From Crotophaga sulcirostris (lineage: Eukaryota; Chordata; Aves; Cuculiformes; Crotophagidae): a DNA stretch of 64,000 nt. The position numbers were made by a program, and so were the translations under genes. Below the pieces are notes generated by a model, which was not told the origin of the DNA, made no database searches, and was given only the letters and a program-made list of their open reading frames with translations. The DNA lies in contig VYZB01000123.1 of assembly GCA_013397455.1 (NCBI GenBank), positions 636,447 through 700,446 of the forward strand, given 5' to 3'. Shown in pieces: positions 12,736 to 24,953 of the stretch (position 1 is its first letter; each line of letters opens with the position of its first letter).

Positions 12736-12963
12736 AATTAGGCTTGATATTAAGAAAATTTGAAAAATTGAGAACCTTGAATTTAGGCTTGATATTAGGA
12801 AAAAATTCTTCACTGAAAGGGCGATTGGCCCTTGGAATGCGCTGCCTGGGAGGTGGTGGAGTTGCCGTCCCTGGGGGTGTGCTTGTGCTCCAAACCATTC
12901 ACCATCTTCGTTGCTCTCCTCTGGACACATTCCAGTGTCTTGACATCTTTCTCAAACTGAGGA
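12736..12963. mobile_element. Rearranged CR1: two head-to-head pieces with an internal duplication
   Basis: The left piece (about 12783-12880, plus) matches the ORF2 end (GCTTGATATTAGGAAAAAAT to CCTGGGGGTGT). The right piece (12881-12963) is the reverse complement of an upstream part of CR1, equivalent to about 7322-7402 of the long copy. A partial repeat of the left piece's start (TTAGGCTTGATATTAAGAAA) lies at 12738-12757. Neither piece has a 3' tail. Confidence 0.85.
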
Positions 12964-15900
12964 TGGTGCAGAGCAAACCAAACCCAAATATTCTTGCCGT
13001 CTTTATTGTCTCCCAGTGAGTTTCTCATTTTGTAGCATGAAAAAAGCCTTTCTCAACAGTGTTACAGCTATGCAGCATGGCATGGCTCATCAAATGCTCC
13101 CAGCACTGTAGGTGCTGTGTAGCTCTCCATATTCACTAAAGGAAAGGTCACTTAATCCAAGTGTGGACAGCCTTGTGTTGCATGCCCATATGCTGTATAC
13201 CCACTGCTCATTCAACATTTCCTGTAAGCAATATCATTCATCCGCACAATACCTGGCACCAGTTTCAAAGACAACTTTTCACCTGAGGCATGTCCATCAA
13301 ACCCTCTCAAATGGAGAAAAATATTTTAAAGGAAAAAAAATAATTTAGATTTCAGGAAGATGTTATAAAGACATGTACATTTAAGAACTGTAGCCAACTC
13401 ATACAAGATCTTTAGTCTGACCTGTCAAATAGCTTACCTGTGCTTCAGAATACTTGGAAAACAGGTAAACAGATTTAGTCTGTGCTTACAGAAGCATTCT
13501 GTCATTGTTTATAAATATTCTGGTTCTTCTTTCTTAGAAAGTCCTCATTGCCAGTGAAAGTTTTCTCAAACTGACAGTAAGCCACATCTGAGAGGTTGTT
13601 TTGGTTTGTCATGCCTAAAACCTTGAGATTAATTGCTTAATGTTTGGTATGGGCAAAAGTAAACCACAGAAACCTGGCAACAACATTTGAGTCACCCATA
13701 TATGTTGAGTGTGTTTCTTGTATAAAGTGATGCTGTTATTCCATTACACTATGAACAACTATCATATCAGGATACTTCACATATTAAAAGTTTTTCATCA
13801 AAAGCTACTCCAACTTTTCTTGATGTTCAGTCCCTACAAGAGAAATCTGACCATGAGCTTCTGTTTACAGAACAAACCCATTGCATTAAATATACAACAA
13901 AGACTAGTAGAGATCCCATATAAGTCATTAGCCCGAACCGATCAAGCGTTCAGTCTTCTACTGGATTTTTGAAAGAATTATGATATTTGCATATACCTGT
14001 TAAAAGGATAATGGTGCTGAAGAAATTAAATGACCTACACATGATACCTCTAGCTGTTGTGTAGTTTTCTTGTAGTATGCTTTAAAAGACACATTGACTG
14101 CATCCGTTTTTTTCCAGATGCAGGGAAACACCTTCCTTTGAGACTGTGCCAACCCAAGCTGCAGTGTTAGTCATAGACCATAATGGCTTAAAATTCTGAG
14201 GAACTCCAAGATGAGAGCACTAAGCTCATGTTCAGGCTGGAACTGTGGCCTTAGTTGTTTTGAGCCCAAGGACAACCTACTGCCTGACTCAGTTCTAATG
14301 ATGTTGTAAAACATTTCTTAGAGTCTCCCTCTTAATCATTTAGCATGAAGTGCTTCTTATCCCAGACTTATGGGGCATAATTGGGCAGCACAAGAGAGTT
14401 ATGTCAAATAGCAGTGCTTAATGAGGGCAGGGCTCCAGCTTTTCATCAAGAAAAAGCTTTTAAATAACAAATCTCTTCTGCTGCAACTGGTAAGCTGAGC
14501 TTGAAATGTATCTCCCCACCCCTCCCTCTGCAGCAGACAGCACATCGCATTACAGAACAAATAAAAACCAGAGCAACTTCAAAGAGAGTGTTTTTTTTTT
14601 GTTTGTGTGTTTTTCTTTTTTAAAATTTAAATTGCGATACCAACTATTGTAGCTGTTACAGTAACCATCAGGAACCAAAATCAATAAAAACTTTTAAGGT
14701 CATTTTATATTTTATTCTTGCTGGAGATATATGCAATAGGGAATATTTGTGGCAGACAAAGTTTGCAGAGATTTAGGTGACCCATTTCCCTATCTAATGA
14801 ATTCAGAGAGACCTGCAGACTTTCTAAGGTTTTAAAGTGACAAACAATGAGACAACATGAAATTGAAAGACCTTTGGGAAATCACCAGACAAAACAAGAC
14901 AGTGCAAAGCTAGCCATACATCTAATGTGACACTGCTTACACTGTCTCAGAACTGGTTCCACTGCTTTGCTTCATCAGATAGACAACAAATTGGAAAACC
15001 TCACACAAGGAAAGCATTGAGTAAAGCCCAGGATCTATTATTTCAGAACAGATTTTCCCTTCTTCTAAAACAAGCGTTGGGAAAAAAGTTGAACTCGTAC
15101 CTCACAGTGGTGGATGTGCCACACATTTTCTGTGACTACATGAAGAAGCTAGGCCAGAAGGAAATTTTCAGAACAGGATGCCAACCAAAAATCAATATCC
15201 CAGTAACAGCTAGTATCAAGAAAGATTTTTCAAGATTATCCTGTTTTTCAGATGAAAGCACATTCCTTTTAAGTACATGTACTGAGAGATGCATTGTTGA
15301 ACAACACAAGACTTCAAAGTTTTCACTTTAAACTGTACTGTAAACTTAATTTACAGAAGATGCAAAGGAAAGAGCAAAATCTACTAGAAATAGTTGCAAC
15401 AATACCAAGCACTAAGATTTTCAAGGCATACCTTTTCCTATAAAGATTAGAGTCAAAATGACAGTTTAAAAACAAACCCCAAAACTTATCGAATCTCCCC
15501 ACCACAAACCCCAGCCTTTTAAGAAAGCGAAGCCAGGTGCTCATGCACCCTATCTATTGTTTTTGGGGGTTGGTCAACTGGACATTGCCTGAGTTCTATT
15601 TTCAGTTAGCTGATATTTTTAGGCTATTCTCACCTCTTGCCTAGTATTTGCTGAGGAGAAAATGCAGGTGCAGAAATAGCTTATTATTTCAGTCTCCCAA
15701 GGCCCCTCAAACCCTGACAGAAACATAAATTAATTTATGTTGAGTTCTGTTCTGTACAGTAATTTTTAGTTTATTACAAACCATCTTTTATGGTTTGTAT
15801 ACGACTATATTAATAATATATGGCAAACAAATAAAACAATTCTTTACATGTTCTGTTTATAGCCAATAGTTTTCTACTTGACTCAAGGACCAGTTCTTAA

Positions 15901-16143
15901 ATAACACTTGCTTGTGCATAGGAATAAGTCTCCTTCAAAACACAGACAAAGCAAAGGCCCAAATCCATCATTACAGCAGGGTGTGCTTTGTATTACTGTG
16001 GGCAGTTCCATTGCACCACTGGTGAGGTTTGGCACAACTGAGCCTTCTAAAGCAAAGGCAGACAATGAATCAAACAAAGTAGAAAAGGTCCTCTCTAGCA
16101 GGCTTAAAACTTTAACAGTGAACCCCAAATCGTTACCTTCAAG
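12964..16143. other. Unassigned sequence with one longer unexplained ORF
   Basis: Mostly featureless. Plus frame 14927-15331 is open for 134 codons without resembling CR1 (see findings). A consensus minus donor at 13435-13440 has only a 15-base open segment beside it. Confidence 0.45.
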
Positions 16144-16190
16144 CTGCCACACCGAGTACAGCCCATGCTAAGCCTCCAGGACACTGCAGA
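16144..16190 (-). CDS. Weak candidate exon (phase 1 to 0)
   Basis: The acceptor is good (minus strand GCTGAGCTCTTCTGCAG) and the donor acceptable (TTGAAG/GTAACG). Of the three frames only phase 1 is open, reading SWRLSMGCTRCGSLK after a split Val, with a Cys-Thr-Arg-Cys pair. It would follow the exon at 16257-16325 in correct phase, but the intron between them would be only about 66 bases, which is near the lower limit for vertebrates. Confidence 0.18.
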
Positions 16191-16256
16191 AGAGCTCAGC
16201 AGAACCTCTTCCTCAGCCATTGCTCAAAAAAAGAGGAGGAATGCGAACACACTTAC

Positions 16257-16325
16257 CTGAATATCTGTGGGCTACGTCAACACCGACACAGGCTGGATCC
16301 TCTTTATACAGCAGGCCTTCCAGAG
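16257..16325 (-). CDS. Candidate coding exon (symmetric phase 1-1)
   Basis: A consensus donor (ATTCAG/GTAAGT) ends this 69-base segment. The acceptor (CACTGGGAACCGTGAG) is weaker, but an in-frame stop overlaps it, so the exon cannot extend further. The reading, after a split Ala, begins LEGLLYKEDPAC and continues GVDVAHRYS. It is exactly divisible by three, and its phases match the exon at 17211-17303 about 0.9 kb upstream. Several CpGs are present. The next exon must start one base into a codon; a weak candidate is only 66 bases away (16144-16190). The family is unrecognised. Confidence 0.47.
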
Positions 16326-17210
16326 CTCACGGTTCCCAGTGTGCAAGTAAAGAAGAACTGTTTATGCTACTGCACTGATAAAAATCACCTCAGAGGGGCC
16401 CAGAGCTGCCCTCGTAGCTCGTAAATTATATAGCTTTACTCTGCTTGGCACAGGCTTGAACCCTGTTATAATTTAGATTAAAAGACGACGCAAAGTTTCT
16501 GCCTTTTCAGAGCCCTTCGGCAGTTTTGCTGCTGAACCACAGGGTCTGGTCAGGCCTCTACAGGTGTTCTTAATTAGGAGAGAATCCACATAAGGTACTA
16601 GCCTTAAAGATATATGGCTTTTAAGCACAAGCCTTCAAAACTCAGCCATATCATATCATCATCTTCACTGAGCTGTGCTCACAAAGAGCACAGATAAAAT
16701 AGTGTTTAATCAGAACTGCTCTTTCCCTTTGCAAGCAAAAGATCATGAAATAGCTACCTGCAGTACAAAAGCATTGGGTTATCTCATCCTAATGTGAGTG
16801 CCTGGTTGATTCAGCTTCCTGCCTTTGACTTGCTTTAACACAGATTTAAAAATTACTTCTGTCCTTGGAGGCAAGAGTAGTGTATGAAAAACAGAGCCGA
16901 CACTTATGCAGATTTAATTATCTTTGGGAACAAATCAGCTGACCTCTTAGTCATTCACATTTTCAACAGAGGACTGAATGTCTTTAAAATGAAGAGTTCA
17001 GAGAGACAGTGTGAAATCATACATGGAAATAAATAAACAGCTGTGGCCTGGATTATCATTAATGGTGTATAGCCTGTGAGGATATATGGAAATCGCATTT
17101 TTCATTTTGAAAGAATCAGAGAGGAAAAAAGACATAAGCAATTAAGCTGCACAGTGCCATGAAATATATCAGACCCTTTCTTAATGCTGGGTAAAATGAG
17201 ACAGGCTTAC

Positions 17211-17303
17211 CAAAGCGTTGACACTCACACGTTCCAAAGGGTTCTTCAGGAAAAGTGCCTTTTCTTTCCAACACCGGCCTTCCAGCGCAGTCTAGCAAGG
17301 AGT
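17211..17303 (-). CDS. Coding exon (symmetric phase 1-1), cysteine-containing, unidentified gene
   Basis: The acceptor (minus strand CCTGCTATTTGCTTCATGTGGTAG) and donor (CGCTTTG/GTAAGC) bound 93 bases. They code for 30 whole codons with one extra base at each end when spliced. The peptide includes DSLLDCAGRPVLER and, near its end, GTCECQRF, giving one isolated Cys and a Cys-Glu-Cys pair. Symmetric phase 1-1 exons with Cys-x-Cys are common in extracellular modules, but this segment is shorter than an EGF or sushi exon and does not fit a complete module. Several CpGs stand out against the AT-rich flanks. It is phase compatible with 21232-21296 and 16257-16325. Confidence 0.58.
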
Positions 17304-20300
17304 CTACCACATGAAGCAAATAGCAGGGCTGACACTTAAGAGAACTGTCTTGTCAAAGGTGATAAAATGCTGTCAGTGGAGCATTTTTCCGCTCTCTGAA
17401 TTATGAACAGCGGAGCTGTTCTGTGGCTGAGCTGGTTGGACTTTCAGTTGAGTTTGTCAAAGGAGCGAGGATCATTTATAGTCTGTGGAAGTTCCCTACC
17501 AGGTTCTCTGCAGTGCGACTGTGCTCCTGGAGTTCCCTGCCTTGAACCGCTCTGGAGCTGTTGCGCTGATCAGGACTCATTATATCACTGACTTCAGAAC
17601 TTCAGCTTCAGAAATATTTTAGGACTGAAGGGGCCAGGGTAGGATTCCACCAGTGCAAAAGCAGAGCAGTGAATGACTGTAGGCCTGTGCTACTGTATTT
17701 GTGGTGCCATTTTAGTACCTAGAGCATCCCTGAAAGTTGAAGGGTAACATAAGGCTGCCTTCACTCTCCCTAAGTAATGGACTGTGCCATCTAAATTACA
17801 GTTTTGGAAGGCACAAAGGAAGAGGGAATACTCATGCTGCTCCAGTTGTACCTAATTTAGATGTTATCCTGAACTGTGCCCTGTAATAGCCCCCACCCTC
17901 TGCCAGTGCTCCTAGACAGTCGAAGGACACAAGCCTCTGCATTTGGGCTTCTCATCAAGATAGGTAAAACAGGTGAAAAACTTTATAGAATTAACATCTG
18001 AGCTGTGAGGAAATTTGGATCACCTGATGAAGTCCCAAAATACAGTAATGCATTTTCTGTACCACGGACCAGCAGACCTAAATGTGAAATGCAATCATAG
18101 GGAAAGTCTTCCCAGGAAGAATCTTTGGGTTAGATTTTGATCTGATTGATCTTATGCTAATAGAATTTTCAGATTAATTTAAGAAGGGTGGTTTTAATGG
18201 CTCAGTAATCCCACACATAATTGGCTATTTTCAAAACTACCCAGGCTACATTTTCATTGATTACAGGGACCAAAACTAACTATCCCAGCCAAAAGTAGCA
18301 CAGATACCAACTACTGCATTCCTGGATGTTTCTAGGTGGAGGAGATATAGGGAGGGTAAGAACAGGAGCTGACTAAATACAATGAATTTAGTGTTCCAGT
18401 CCACCTTCAGGGCTACTCTGACACTTGCACAGCTCTGGGAAGATGGTAGGATTACTTTCTGTGTCTACGGTTTCTTTTCATCAATAGTTTTCTGAATCTG
18501 CAATTACTCTTGTGACAGTTGTGTAACTCTCATCTGTCCCATCCCAACTACAAAGAGCTCATTTTTCCATCTTACACAAAGTAAAGGACAGGTTAACTTC
18601 TAAAAAAGTGACTGCATTGATCACTGAATTCTGACTATTCAGAGTATGAAGAAAGGCAGTATTGAGTACAACATTCATAAAAATGTAAAATCATTGTTTC
18701 TTACCTTATTTAGTCTTAAACTGATATCTTTTCTGAAAAATCAGTTCTTAGTGCAAAAAAAGTTTGAATGCCATTCTTGGAAATCCTGATTTACTCTCTG
18801 CATTATACTATTCTAACAACATCACCCTACATTTCTACAAGAAATCGAATTTTTTAAAGGGTCATCATATGGATATAAAAAAGAAAAATTGAGGATCAGC
18901 CCTAAGGAGCAGCATATAAGTGTGTCATCAGAGACAAAGAATGCCTGAATTACACACTGAAGACATCAGTGAGAGGAAGCCTTTTATCTCCCCTGAATTC
19001 AGAGGTGTCCTGACTGGACTTGCTGGCTTAGTGTTGGTCAGAATTAATAACCTGCATTTGATAGTGGGACTACTTCCTGCTATCTCTTCTGGAAGTTGAT
19101 TTTTAGTTCTGGGTGTCTAGAAAGTCCTCAGCATCACTTCAACAAGTAGTGCCAAATTGCCATTCATTTCCTTAAAAGTTCTAAAATGAGAAGCAATTAT
19201 GGAAAATAAGTTTCTTGGCTTAGAGAACCTGATGTTATCATTAAAAAAAAAAGATCTGGCAAAGCAACAGTTGTAATGATATGAAAAGTAAATAAGCACA
19301 GGAGATAATATAAAGATGCTGAGTTGAGCAGGAAATGATTTCTAATATGAACTAAGTCTCTCTTTTATAATACTCATTCCACCAAAATGGATGCATTTAA
19401 ATTGCTGTTTAGGTGCCCTTATTCATTGCTGTTTACAGCACATTAGTTTAAATGCAGAGTTCATTTAATTCTGGCTAGGTCAGTAATTGTGCTAATGAAC
19501 AAGGTGTACCCTCAACCATTTGCTTTAAGACGAATAAATGCTCATTTACAAAATAAAATGGCTTGTTGTTTTTTTTTTTTTGTAATTTCATAGAGGCATA
19601 CAAAACAAAAATGCTGATCCTGTGCAGGCTGAAGTGAAAAGTTAGATGCCATGAAAGTTTAAATTAAAGACAAGACAGTTTTTCATGCGCTACAAAATCT
19701 GTGACTGCCATGAAACAAGACCCTGCTTAATATCCATGCACTTTAATTCTCAGCAATAAAATTTGCAGAAGAAGTAAATTTATTATTATTTGATTAACTA
19801 GTTAAGAATGTTGTTATAAATAATTTAGAGAGTTTCTTTTTTCCTACTGGTAAATTCTTGATACAGAAAAATTACTTTGATAACAATTATTTATAAATAG
19901 TTTTGATTAAAGCCTTCATATTTTCAATGAATGCTTCTACTTTGAATTGCTGTACAATGAATAATAATTAATTAATCCTGCAGTGATAATGTCACATGCA
20001 TAAACTGTTATTTAATTCGCTGCAAAATAGATGAGTAAGTTGGCTAGGAGCATAATAGTTCAGCTTTGTAAAATGGTTTCCTTGGTCTTCCTGCCTTCAC
20101 AGTTAGAATGGCTGTGTGATTTTTTTTTTAAACTAAATATCTTCAGGATCTTTTGTATTACAACTCTAAGAATTCTTCTTTAAATATTCTAGCTCATAAT
20201 ATCATACAATTCAGTTTTACCTGTTCTCAAAGGGTCTGATTCAAAGCTTGGCAACTAATGCCTGTTGGTTTCTTCATTATTTCATAATAAATCACAGTGT

Positions 20301-21231
20301 GATCAGTGAGTTCTCTGGGACACTTCTGAGTCTTCACCATTCTCGGTAGAGAATGCACTGAAAACCATATCGATGTATAATTTGGGGTATGGCATGACAA
20401 GTTAATGCAGAGGATGAAACCACAGAAAAGAAACTTCTGTATGAAAAGGGTGGAAGTGGATTAGGAGTGCTGTAGTTTGTAAAAGGACTTCCATTTAATG
20501 GTAGTGGTGCCAATGATTAACGAATGCTACAGAGTCTCTGACTTGGGTGACTCTTGAAAGCAGAGATGGGCCTTCCAAAAAAGTTCTATCAAATTTCTTA
20601 CTGATGAAGTGGTGTATCTCTGAGAGAGTATACTGTGATTATAATTGTAATAAAGTTTCTTTTGGTTTCATAAACGAGAAAAATGTTCTTTGATTTGGGG
20701 CTTTGCCCAGTAATGCAGAAGATCTCTGTTCTGGTTTTAGCAGTGACACATACTTTAAAGGTGCACTAGCAAACCAGTAAATTATTTATTACCTGTGTCG
20801 ATCTTCCAGTTGTAAAATATTTTTAGTAATGCAGGCAAAGCAGCAAAATGCCACTTTAGCAGTACCTGTTTTCTCATGACGATGATGGAAAGAAACAGGA
20901 AGAGAAATGAATTGTGATGTGCAAGTAAAAATGAAAGAAAGGAAGTACCTGGGGAGTGTAAAGTGGAACAGGACAAGCAATTTGAGAAAAGGATATGAAG
21001 GAAGAGAAACATGAAGTAAAAAAGAAGAAGAAGCAGATGGGAAACAACCTGGTAAAGAAGGTAATTGGATACAGACCCTAATTTACAGTAAAAGTAAGAA
21101 ATCCAATTAAATAAGCAGCTATAATGCAAAGGCACACTCTCACAAAACTTGTTTTGGCCAGATGCCTACGATACCGAGTCCTGTAAAACTCATTTAAGTT
21201 GTATCTCCATTTTAAGGTCAGAAGGGCTTAC
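17304..21231. other. Proposed intron, with a TAAT-rich candidate conserved block
   Basis: Between the exons at 17211 and 21232. The part from about 19380 to 20040 is unusually rich in homeodomain-like TAAT/ATTA words (for example TAATTGTGCTAATGAAC and AATAATTAATTAATCC) and lacks repeats, which resembles vertebrate conserved non-coding elements. This is inference only. Confidence 0.35.
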
Positions 21232-21296
21232 CTAGGCTGACTTCGATTCCATATTCAGTGTATCTCACCCAGCTTTCACTGTATTGAGCACAGTAA
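21232..21296 (-). CDS. Coding exon (phase 2 to 1), unidentified minus-strand gene
   Basis: A textbook acceptor (minus strand GTATTTCCTTCTGTGCAG) and a good donor (GCCTAG/GTAAGC) enclose 65 bases: one base, 21 codons, one base. The open reading contains YCAQYSESW followed by VRYTEYGIEVSL, a Tyr/Glu/Trp-rich segment with alternating residues that could be a beta strand. The start phase matches the exon at 21940-22066, about 640 bases upstream, and the end phase matches 17211-17303. The peptide is protein-like, but I cannot assign a family. Confidence 0.62.
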
Positions 21297-21939
21297 CTGC
21301 ACAGAAGGAAATACCTGGCATTTTAAAAAAATCTATTGTAAAAATCTACATTTTCCTCATATTCTCCACACCCTCTTGGAATATTCATACCTTCAATTTA
21401 TTGAAGGCACTAAGTATAGGCTCTTCTTTTATGTGGGCAGAGATCAGTCAATGTGTTCTTAGAAGAATTGCCAAGAACTAAACTGTCTTTGAGAATGACT
21501 TGCTACAGTTTTCATTTTAAGCTCAAAACCTTTGTAGATGTTATTTTCCTCCTTTAACAGAAGTGTTCAGTGATAACCTGTGAATCCAATTACAATGTAT
21601 TACTCAGAGGTTTCCAGTTTTGTTAATTTCTTCATAACCAACAAAAATGTTCCCTTAAGAATGTGAAATACCTTTTAATTTATGAATTCATTTGAAGAGT
21701 TGCCATAATTCCACTTACTACCCATGCGTTAAATTAGTATTTTTCAATTCACAGACTTCACCAATGAGCCTCAAGGACTTTTTTTCCTTCCTTGCACATA
21801 ATAGGACTTCCTACCTTCCTTTCTGTCCTAAACAGAAAAGTGAAGTCATTGCCAGTGTTTAGGCTCTAGGCAGTTTTTTGGCCCAAAGATTTTTTCTCAC
21901 AGTTCTTTCCTGCCTCCACTGAACAGGCAGTGATTATAC

Positions 21940-22066
21940 CTGTGATCTTGCTGACGTGTCAGTGCCTGCACCCACAGGAACCTCTGCTTGTCAGGGGGGC
22001 TCTGCCAGGGCACCACGTACAGGAGTGCAGATTGCAGTGTCAGGTGAGTTCTCATCCCTTCATACT
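21940..22066 (-). CDS. Partial coding exon running into the assembly gap (ends phase 2)
   Basis: The minus strand is open from the edge of the N run (22067) to a donor at 21939 (GATCACAG/GTATAA). Only one of the three frames stays open to that donor. It ends two bases into a codon, exactly what the next exon (21232-21296) requires. The reading contains VVPWQSPPDK and FLWVQALTRQ, which is compositionally protein-like. The stretch is clearly richer in G+C and CpG than its surroundings. The acceptor is not visible and probably lies inside the gap. A plus-strand open segment with splice-like ends overlaps this exon (see rejected items); the minus reading is preferred because its phase links to a neighbour. 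No family was recognised. Confidence 0.5.
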
Positions 22067-22546
22067 NNNNNNNNNNNNNNNNNNNNNNNNNNNNNNNNNN
22101 NNNNNNNNNNNNNNNNNNNNNNNNNNNNNNNNNNNNNNNNNNNNNNNNNNNNNNNNNNNNNNNNNNNNNNNNNNNNNNNNNNNNNNNNNNNNNNNNNNNN
22201 NNNNNNNNNNNNNNNNNNNNNNNNNNNNNNNNNNNNNNNNNNNNNNNNNNNNNNNNNNNNNNNNNNNNNNNNNNNNNNNNNNNNNNNNNNNNNNNNNNNN
22301 NNNNNNNNNNNNNNNNNNNNNNNNNNNNNNNNNNNNNNNNNNNNNNNNNNNNNNNNNNNNNNNNNNNNNNNNNNNNNNNNNNNNNNNNNNNNNNNNNNNN
22401 NNNNNNNNNNNNNNNNNNNNNNNNNNNNNNNNNNNNNNNNNNNNNNNNNNNNNNNNNNNNNNNNNNNNNNNNNNNNNNNNNNNNNNNNNNNNNNNNNNNN
22501 NNNNNNNNNNNNNNNNNNNNNNNNNNNNNNNNNNNNNNNNNNNNNN
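22067..22546. other. Assembly gap, 480 N
   Basis: This is a run of N of unknown true length. The sequence emerging on its right is the last 48 bases of a plus-strand CR1, and the left edge is inside an open coding frame. The gap therefore probably hides the body of a CR1 copy and the acceptor of the exon at 21940-22066. Confidence 0.98.
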
Positions 22547-22594
22547 GATGATCTCAGAGGTCCTTTCCAACCTTGTAATACTGTGATACTGTGA
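22547..22594 (+). mobile_element. CR1 3' terminus emerging from the assembly gap
   Basis: GATGATCTCAGAGGTCCTTT followed by CCAACCTTGTAATACTG and ACTGTGA units. This is the last 48 bases of a plus-strand CR1 whose body is hidden in the N run. Confidence 0.92.
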
Positions 22595-24953
22595 GCATGA
22601 ACTCAGTACCAGAGGGCTGTGTTTCTTCTCCTGCATAACCATCTGAAACAAAGGCTGTCCTGTCATCCATGGATTTTGGTCGTTGTTTAATCACCTGACT
22701 TCTTAAAATACAAAGAAGAGAATTCACCAGCAGCTAGCAGTACTGTGTCCTCAATTTTCTTTGGAACATAGAGTCAAGTTTTGAGACTTAAAAATGACTC
22801 TTCTTCCCTCGAATTTGCTTTCTGTTTGGTAAATGTTGCTTTTTTCTTTTTTGCTACTTCTGCAGCAGAAGCCAGGGTAGATGTTTTCTTATAGCCTGCT
22901 TGGAAAAATCTTGTGAAATTGCCCCCACAAAATTAATTTATTTTAATTAAAATTATACAAGCCAATGAATTCCTTGTCACCAGAAATTCAAGTTTTGACA
23001 TGTTTGCATTTATGCCAGTGGCTCTGATATTCTGATTTATTGTGTTATATGCAATAAACCATCTGGAGTTAGGAGTATGTTTTATTAACTGAATCCTGTT
23101 ACAGTGTGGTAGATCATAATAAAAGGGCAAAAATCCTTGTAGGTGTCAAGAAGGACAAATATGTAACTCTTCTGCTTGTGTTCTACTGAGGATGCTTAAA
23201 AAACATTCTGAACTAGAAAGATCAAATAGGAGGCTACAAGTCATGCAAATGAACTAGATTTTTATTAATAAAATCTTGCAAGGTAAGAGGGGATCCAAGT
23301 TCTCCACTGGCTTCTGCGGGGCATGTGTTGAGTGTTTAACAGATACTCCATTCAGAGCATTTTCCTGTGTAAAAATGACTCTTTTTCTGATTTTTTTTTC
23401 AGCTCTTAATCTGCACTCTCGAGTGCCTGAAACCTGCGTTGGGACTTGCATTAATTCTCATATCCAAAATGATGTAATGAGAAAACAGCTAATGTGCTTA
23501 GTCCATTAAGGAACTAACATGGAAATTCTTGGAACACACATTTTTGTAATTAGCATATTTGCTGACAAAAGCTATTTCTGTGTTTATGGCAAGCCGCATC
23601 CTTATTCTATTTCATACGCAGGTGAGACAGCGTGTAAGTCCTTTCAGAGCTGAAACATGTCTGATACCAAGCAACTTTCCTATCCTTTGGAAAATGCCTA
23701 AAGGTCAGGATTGAGGAGAAATTACTTGAGTATGCGTACCAAACTTCAAGGTTAAATCTCAACTACAAGGATAATTTATACTATCTTTTACAAGACAGTG
23801 TTGGATGCCATTGCTTCTATTGCAGGGTAATGTGATGGAGCACAGTGCTGCTGCTGAAGCTGAGATATCCCTTAAGTGTCTACTGTATTCATTAGGTTCT
23901 GAAAACTGCAAATAGCTGACTGTATGAATTACTCTGGAACAGTTTAGCATTTGTGTGGAGTTTTCGCTATCAAAAAGCTCTGGCGATTCCACATTAGAAA
24001 GTAATTTTCCATATGGCTTACTGGGAATTCATGCACATAAACAGATACTCAGCAGTGATATTTAATGCAGTTTATTGAACAGGTTTACGGATTAGGGACA
24101 TAATTTTCAGAGCTTTGTCAGTTTCTGTCTGAACATACTGATTATGTGCCTGGGAATTTGACTTTTCCCCCTGTATTTTATTTTTCTTTGTTCTCCATTT
24201 TGATGCTAAAAGGTAAATGCAAAGGAAGGGTTGTGCTGATGCAGTAGAAGCATACTTCAGTGTAGTTTATGGACAGAACCTCAGCAAGGAATAACGTTTA
24301 TGCCATCATCTTGTCTTGCTGCAGATGTTTTAGATTAAGCTTCTTGCTACACAGTCTGCACAAAAATACATGAACAGACACTATAATACATTGCATAGAA
24401 AATTGATATGGAATCAAAGCTGATGTGAAATTACAATGAGCAATTGAAGTGTAGACATGGCAATATCTAGTCGGTTGCACCTAAGTGTTTATGGGCAGAG
24501 TAATAACTGAACACAGCAAGGACCTGCTCCATAACCAAGTCCACTGATGCCCTAAGAGCATATAAATATAAATAGCAACATGTGGATTCATATGGGTATG
24601 GATTCGTTTGTAATCTACTCTCAACTGTTTTGAAACATCTTTTTTTTGATAGAAGGAAAACAACTAAACACGGCAGGTATATGATAGTCTACAAATCTGT
24701 CACAGCCAAGGAATAAACAGCCATAGACTCATCTATTCTGTGCCTCTGTCAAAAAGAGATGGGGTGAGTGTGCTTTGGATTTGCAGCCATGTATGGAATT
24801 TCCTTTTCAAAGTGCTCAAGGAAAAACAGGCTGTTAGCACAGAGCATGATAGGGAGTGGTTTTGTCCTGCAGTAAGAGGGAGATCTTCTAACTGCTATAA
24901 CTGGTGTTCTCTCCACGCTTACTGCCCAAGTAATACCTTTCTCCATAAGGACT

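Noticed and set aside
20782..21135. 117-codon minus ORF rich in Leu/Phe
   Set aside because: The hydrophobic reading comes from a purine-rich plus strand (poly AG/GAA). No start context, splice structure or homology was seen.
21903..22043. Plus-strand 141-base open segment with strong acceptor (TTTTTTCTCACAG) and donor (CAG/GTGAGT)
   Set aside because: It overlaps the minus-strand exon at 21940-22066, has no plus-strand partner exon, and its reading is less protein-like. The minus reading links in phase to its neighbour.
21930..22666. Three long ORFs of about 204-218 codons
   Set aside because: They are mostly N translated as X across the gap and carry no length information.
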